DNA from: Bacteroidales bacterium
GTDB lineage: Bacteria > Bacteroidota > Bacteroidia > Bacteroidales > UBA932
NCBI GenBank assembly: GCA_021443625.1
Contig: JABUTP010000053.1
Coordinates: forward strand, 1-7,493
Direction: 5' to 3'
Length of the DNA stretch: 7,493 nucleotides
Numbering within the stretch: the first letter of the stretch is position 1; every line of letters starts with the position of its first letter. The position numbers and the translations under genes were made by a program. A model generated the notes under the pieces. The model was given only the letters and a program-made list of their open reading frames with translations. It made no database searches and was not told the origin of the DNA. Below are positions 5,018 to 7,493 of this stretch, piece after piece.

Positions 5018-7108
5018 ATGAAAAACAAGATTATACTGACATTTATGGTACTTGCACTTGCAGGGTGTGCCGAGAAGAATCCGTTGCTGAAGGAGTGGAA
5101 CACTCCCTTCGGACTGCCGCCCTTTGCCGAGGTTTCCGTGGAAGACTATCTGCCCGCCATCAAAAAGGGCATCGAGATGCACGACAAGGAGTTGGAGGCC
5201 ATCACCAACAACCCCGCGGAACCCGATTTTGAGAATACAATCGCAGCCATGGACTGCTCCGGCGCCCTTTTCAACAGGGTTTATGCCGTTTTTGCAAACG
5301 AGGAACTGATAAACGGCACCGAAGCCGTTCAGGAGGTTTCCACCGAAGTCACCCCTCTGGTTTCGGACCATTTCAGCAGCATTTCGCTCAATGACAAACT
5401 CTTCGAAAGGGTGAAGTCGGTTTATGAAAGGCGCGATTCGCTGGGCCTGCTGCCGGACCAGATGCGTCTGGTGGAGGAGACTTACCGCGATTTCGAGCGC
5501 TCGGGAGCCAATCTTCCCGCCGATAAGAAGGCGCAGCTCAGGGAGATTAACGCCCGCATTGCATCGCTGCAGCTCCAGTTCACCCAGAATCTGCTGAAGG
5601 AGACGGCGGCGTGGACTCTCCTGATAGACAAGGAGGAAGACCTTGCGGGACTCAGCGCGGACTTCATCGCCGATGCGGCGCAGCGTGCGGAGGCTGCCGG
5701 ACACGCCGGCAAATGGCTGGTGGGGCTGGACAATCCCAGCGTGATGCCGTTCCTGCAGAGTGCCGACAACCGCGACCTGAGGGTCAAGGTTCTGGATGCC
5801 TACAGCAACCGCTGCAACAACAATAACGGGTCCGACAACAAGGACATCGTAAAAGAGATAGTTTCCCTGAAACATCAGAAAGCCGTGCTGCTGGGTTATC
5901 CCACCTATGCCGCGTGGAAGATAGACGGTTCCATGGCGGGCACTCCCGATGCGGTATATGCCCTGCTGGAGCAGATCTGGCCCAAGGCTCTGGAGGCGGC
6001 CGGACGCGAACTTGCCGACATCGAGGCGCTCGCCAAGGAAGATGGCATTACAACCATTCATCCTGCCGACTGGCGATACTATGCCGCCAAGGCAAAGGCT
6101 GCGAATTATGCCTACGACCAGGAGGAGGTCCGCAACTATCTCAAGTTTGAGAATGTCCGCGACGGCATCTTCTATGTTTCGGGCAAGCTGTTCGGCCTGA
6201 AGTTCATCAAACTCACGGACGTTCCGGTACCCAACCCCGAAGCCGAGGCCTACGAGGTTCTCGATGCTGACGGAAGTTCCCGCGGGGTGCTGTATATGGA
6301 TATGTTTGCCCGCCCGGGTCTCAAGGGTGGCGGAGCGTGGTGCAGCGATTACCGCGGCCACAGGATAGACAGGGAAGGCAACGAAGTGAAGGCCGTGGTC
6401 ACCATCTGCGGCAATTTCCCCCGTCCGTCCGAAAGCAAGCCGTCGCTGCTCACAGCCGACGACACCGAAACGTTCTTCCACGAGTTCGGCCACGCCCTGG
6501 CCGCACTGCTCAGCGACGTGAGATATTCCAGTCTTAACAATTTCATCGCCGATTTTGTGGAGGTTCCTTCCCAGCTCAACGAACACTGGGCATTCGAACC
6601 CCAGGTGCTGGAAGTATATGCCAAGCATTTTGAAACCGGCGAGGTGATTCCCATGGAACTCGTCGAGAAGATGGGGGCTTCGGCCCGTTACGGACAGGGT
6701 TTCGCCACAACCGAACTGGTGGCTGCAATGCTGCTCGACATGGATTTGTATTCCATCACCGATATGCCGGAGAATTTCGAGCCGATGTTGTTCGAGGCCA
6801 GGACTTTGGCGGACAGGGGACTCATAAGTGAGATTCTGCCCCGCTACAGGCTGCCCTATTTCCTCCATATCTTCTCGCACGGATACGATGCCGGTTACTA
6901 CAATTATATGTGGGCAAGCGTCTATGAATGCGATGCCTACAAGGCATTCAAGGAGTCCGGTGACATTTTCAGTCCGGAGGTTGCCCGCAGCTATCGGTAC
7001 GATATTCTCTCGCACGTCAACGAAGAGGATGCAATGTCGCTCTACCTCCGCTTCCGCGGCCGTCCCGCAACCATCGACGCCCTGCTTGAAAACAGGGGTA
7101 TGAAGTAG
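5018..7108 (+). CDS. dcp: Lipoprotein M3-family metallopeptidase (dipeptidyl carboxypeptidase type)
   Basis: This 696-residue protein has Dcp-like length. The N-terminus is a lipoprotein signal (hydrophobic core, then LALAGC with C17 as the lipidated residue), so it is exported and membrane-anchored, unlike cytoplasmic E. coli Dcp. Residues about 25-430 are the helical M3 cap, with the WNTPFGLPPF start typical of the Dcp branch. The zinc motif HEFGH is at 488-492, with the third ligand expected at E515 in DFVEVPSQ. The C-terminal substrate region YFLHIFSHGYDAGYYNYMW keeps H617, Y623 and Y627/Y628, the positions used for transition-state and carboxylate binding. It should cleave dipeptides from peptide C-termini in the periplasm or at the surface. 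The HEFGH-to-Glu spacing is two residues shorter than in E. coli Dcp. The stop overlaps the start of the downstream transporter. AAAGG directly abuts the ATG, so initiation does not rely on a well-spaced Shine-Dalgarno. Confidence 0.93.
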   Translation: MKNKIILTFMVLALAGCAEKNPLLKEWNTPFGLPPFAEVSVEDYLPAIKKGIEMHDKELEAITNNPAEPDFENTIAAMDCSGALFNRVYAVFANEELINGTEAVQEVSTEVTPLVSDHFSSISLNDKLFERVKSVYERRDSLGLLPDQMRLVEETYRDFERSGANLPADKKAQLREINARIASLQLQFTQNLLKETAAWTLLIDKEEDLAGLSADFIADAAQRAEAAGHAGKWLVGLDNPSVMPFLQSADNRDLRVKVLDAYSNRCNNNNGSDNKDIVKEIVSLKHQKAVLLGYPTYAAWKIDGSMAGTPDAVYALLEQIWPKALEAAGRELADIEALAKEDGITTIHPADWRYYAAKAKAANYAYDQEEVRNYLKFENVRDGIFYVSGKLFGLKFIKLTDVPVPNPEAEAYEVLDADGSSRGVLYMDMFARPGLKGGGAWCSDYRGHRIDREGNEVKAVVTICGNFPRPSESKPSLLTADDTETFFHEFGHALAALLSDVRYSSLNNFIADFVEVPSQLNEHWAFEPQVLEVYAKHFETGEVIPMELVEKMGASARYGQGFATTELVAAMLLDMDLYSITDMPENFEPMLFEARTLADRGLISEILPRYRLPYFLHIFSHGYDAGYYNYMWASVYECDAYKAFKESGDIFSPEVARSYRYDILSHVNEEDAMSLYLRFRGRPATIDALLENRGMK

Positions 7109-7493
7109 TGGAACGCATCCTGTCCATAGTGGGCGACGTCATTGTTTCAGTCAGTGACTTTGTCTGCGGATACCCGTTTTTCATCCTCCTCATAGGCGGA
7201 GGGCTGTTCTTTTTCGTCTATTCCGGTTTCGCACCGATACGCCACTACGGCAAGGCGGTGAGGGAACTTTCCCGCAGGGATATTTCGGGCAAGGGACAGA
7301 TAAGTTCCTTTGAGGCGCTTGCCACCGCGATTGCCGCCACGGTCGGAATGGGCAACGTGGCGGGCGTGGCGATAGCCATCTCCATAGGCGGCGCCGGCAC
7401 CATTTTCTGGATGTGGGTGAGCGCCCTGCTCGGTATGGCGACAAAGTTCTTTGAGGGGACGCTGGCGGTGATGTACAAGGGGAAGGATTCGGC
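7108..7493 (+). CDS. Sodium:alanine (AGCS) symporter family protein, N-terminal fragment
   Basis: This gene is cut by the right edge and 128 codons are visible. The frame is open from a TGA at 7087. The best start is GTG at 7108-7110, which shares its G with the TAG of the peptidase (TAGTG); a GTG at 7129 is the alternative. AGGGG at 7094-7098 is suitably placed as a ribosome-binding site. The sequence follows the AGCS family: DFVCGYP (17-23), a first membrane helix (about 24-38), ISSFEAL (65-71), the signature VGMGNVAGVAIAISIGGAG (79-97), then FWMWVSALLGMATKFFE (100-116) and LAVMYKGKD. AGCS proteins import alanine or glycine with sodium through the inner membrane, using about 8-11 helices. 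The one-base overlap with an M3 peptidase suggests translational coupling of peptide hydrolysis to amino-acid uptake. A Cys replaces the common Trp in the D-F-V-W-G motif. The exact substrate cannot be told. Confidence 0.9.
   Translation, partial: MERILSIVGDVIVSVSDFVCGYPFFILLIGGGLFFFVYSGFAPIRHYGKAVRELSRRDISGKGQISSFEALATAIAATVGMGNVAGVAIAISIGGAGTIFWMWVSALLGMATKFFEGTLAVMYKGKDS

Noticed and set aside
4916..7015. A 699-codon open frame on the minus strand opposite the M3 peptidase
   Set aside because: Its translation is rich in His, Gln, Val and Gly with no recognisable domain, while the plus strand has a lipobox, HEFGH and the full M3 family pattern. It is an antisense shadow of GC-rich codons.
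1..7493. Mobile element, CRISPR, defence or toxin-antitoxin system
   Set aside because: I found no spaced repeat array, transposase or integrase motif, terminal inverted repeats or tRNA. Nearly all DNA is explained by conserved core genes.

Overview
This window looks like an ordinary core-genome segment from a member of the Bacteroidota, most likely the order Bacteroidales. Three things point there: a short 286-residue primary sigma factor of the Bacteroidetes type, promoter elements that fit the Bacteroides consensus (TTG, about 20 bp, TAnnTTTG) instead of the E. coli -35/-10, and start codons with A-rich or weak Shine-Dalgarno leaders. The coding DNA is fairly GC-rich and the intergenic DNA AT-rich, which would suit an Alistipes-like or uncultured gut lineage, but the genus is a guess.

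Layout. Positions 1-270 (+) hold the C-terminal end of an HI0933/YhiN-type flavoprotein. It ends tail-to-tail with, and overlaps by 8 bp, a minus-strand cluster read as dnaN (2717-1593), a DEDDh 3'-5' exonuclease (1581-811) and a short fumarylacetoacetate-hydrolase-like protein (802-263). The gaps between these three genes are 11 and 8 bp, so they probably form one operon. Positions 2718-2860 are a divergent, AT-rich regulatory region with a tandem repeat and a small hairpin. From there the plus strand carries a DegS-like membrane-anchored HtrA protease (2861-3964), rpoD (4004-4864) with its own good promoter overlapping the end of htrA, and a rho-independent terminator. An unusually structured 150-bp leader follows, then a lipoprotein M3 (Dcp-type) metallopeptidase (5018-7108). 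The start of an AGCS sodium:alanine symporter gene (7108 to the window end) overlaps the peptidase stop codon by one base and has a GTG start.

How the genes fit together. The minus cluster pairs the replicative sliding clamp with a proofreading-type exonuclease, a sensible replication/repair unit with a metabolic-fold passenger that seems to have lost its catalytic residues. The plus side pairs envelope proteolysis with the housekeeping sigma factor, then peptide breakdown (M3 dipeptidyl carboxypeptidase type) with amino-acid import (AGCS), probably translationally coupled.

I see no CRISPR array, tRNA, rRNA, insertion sequence, prophage or defence system. Nothing here is clearly a new biological system. 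The best leads are the degenerate FAA-hydrolase-like protein in the dnaN operon, the string of RNA hairpins between rpoD and the M3 peptidase, and a short motif shared by the dnaN/htrA and rpoD control regions.
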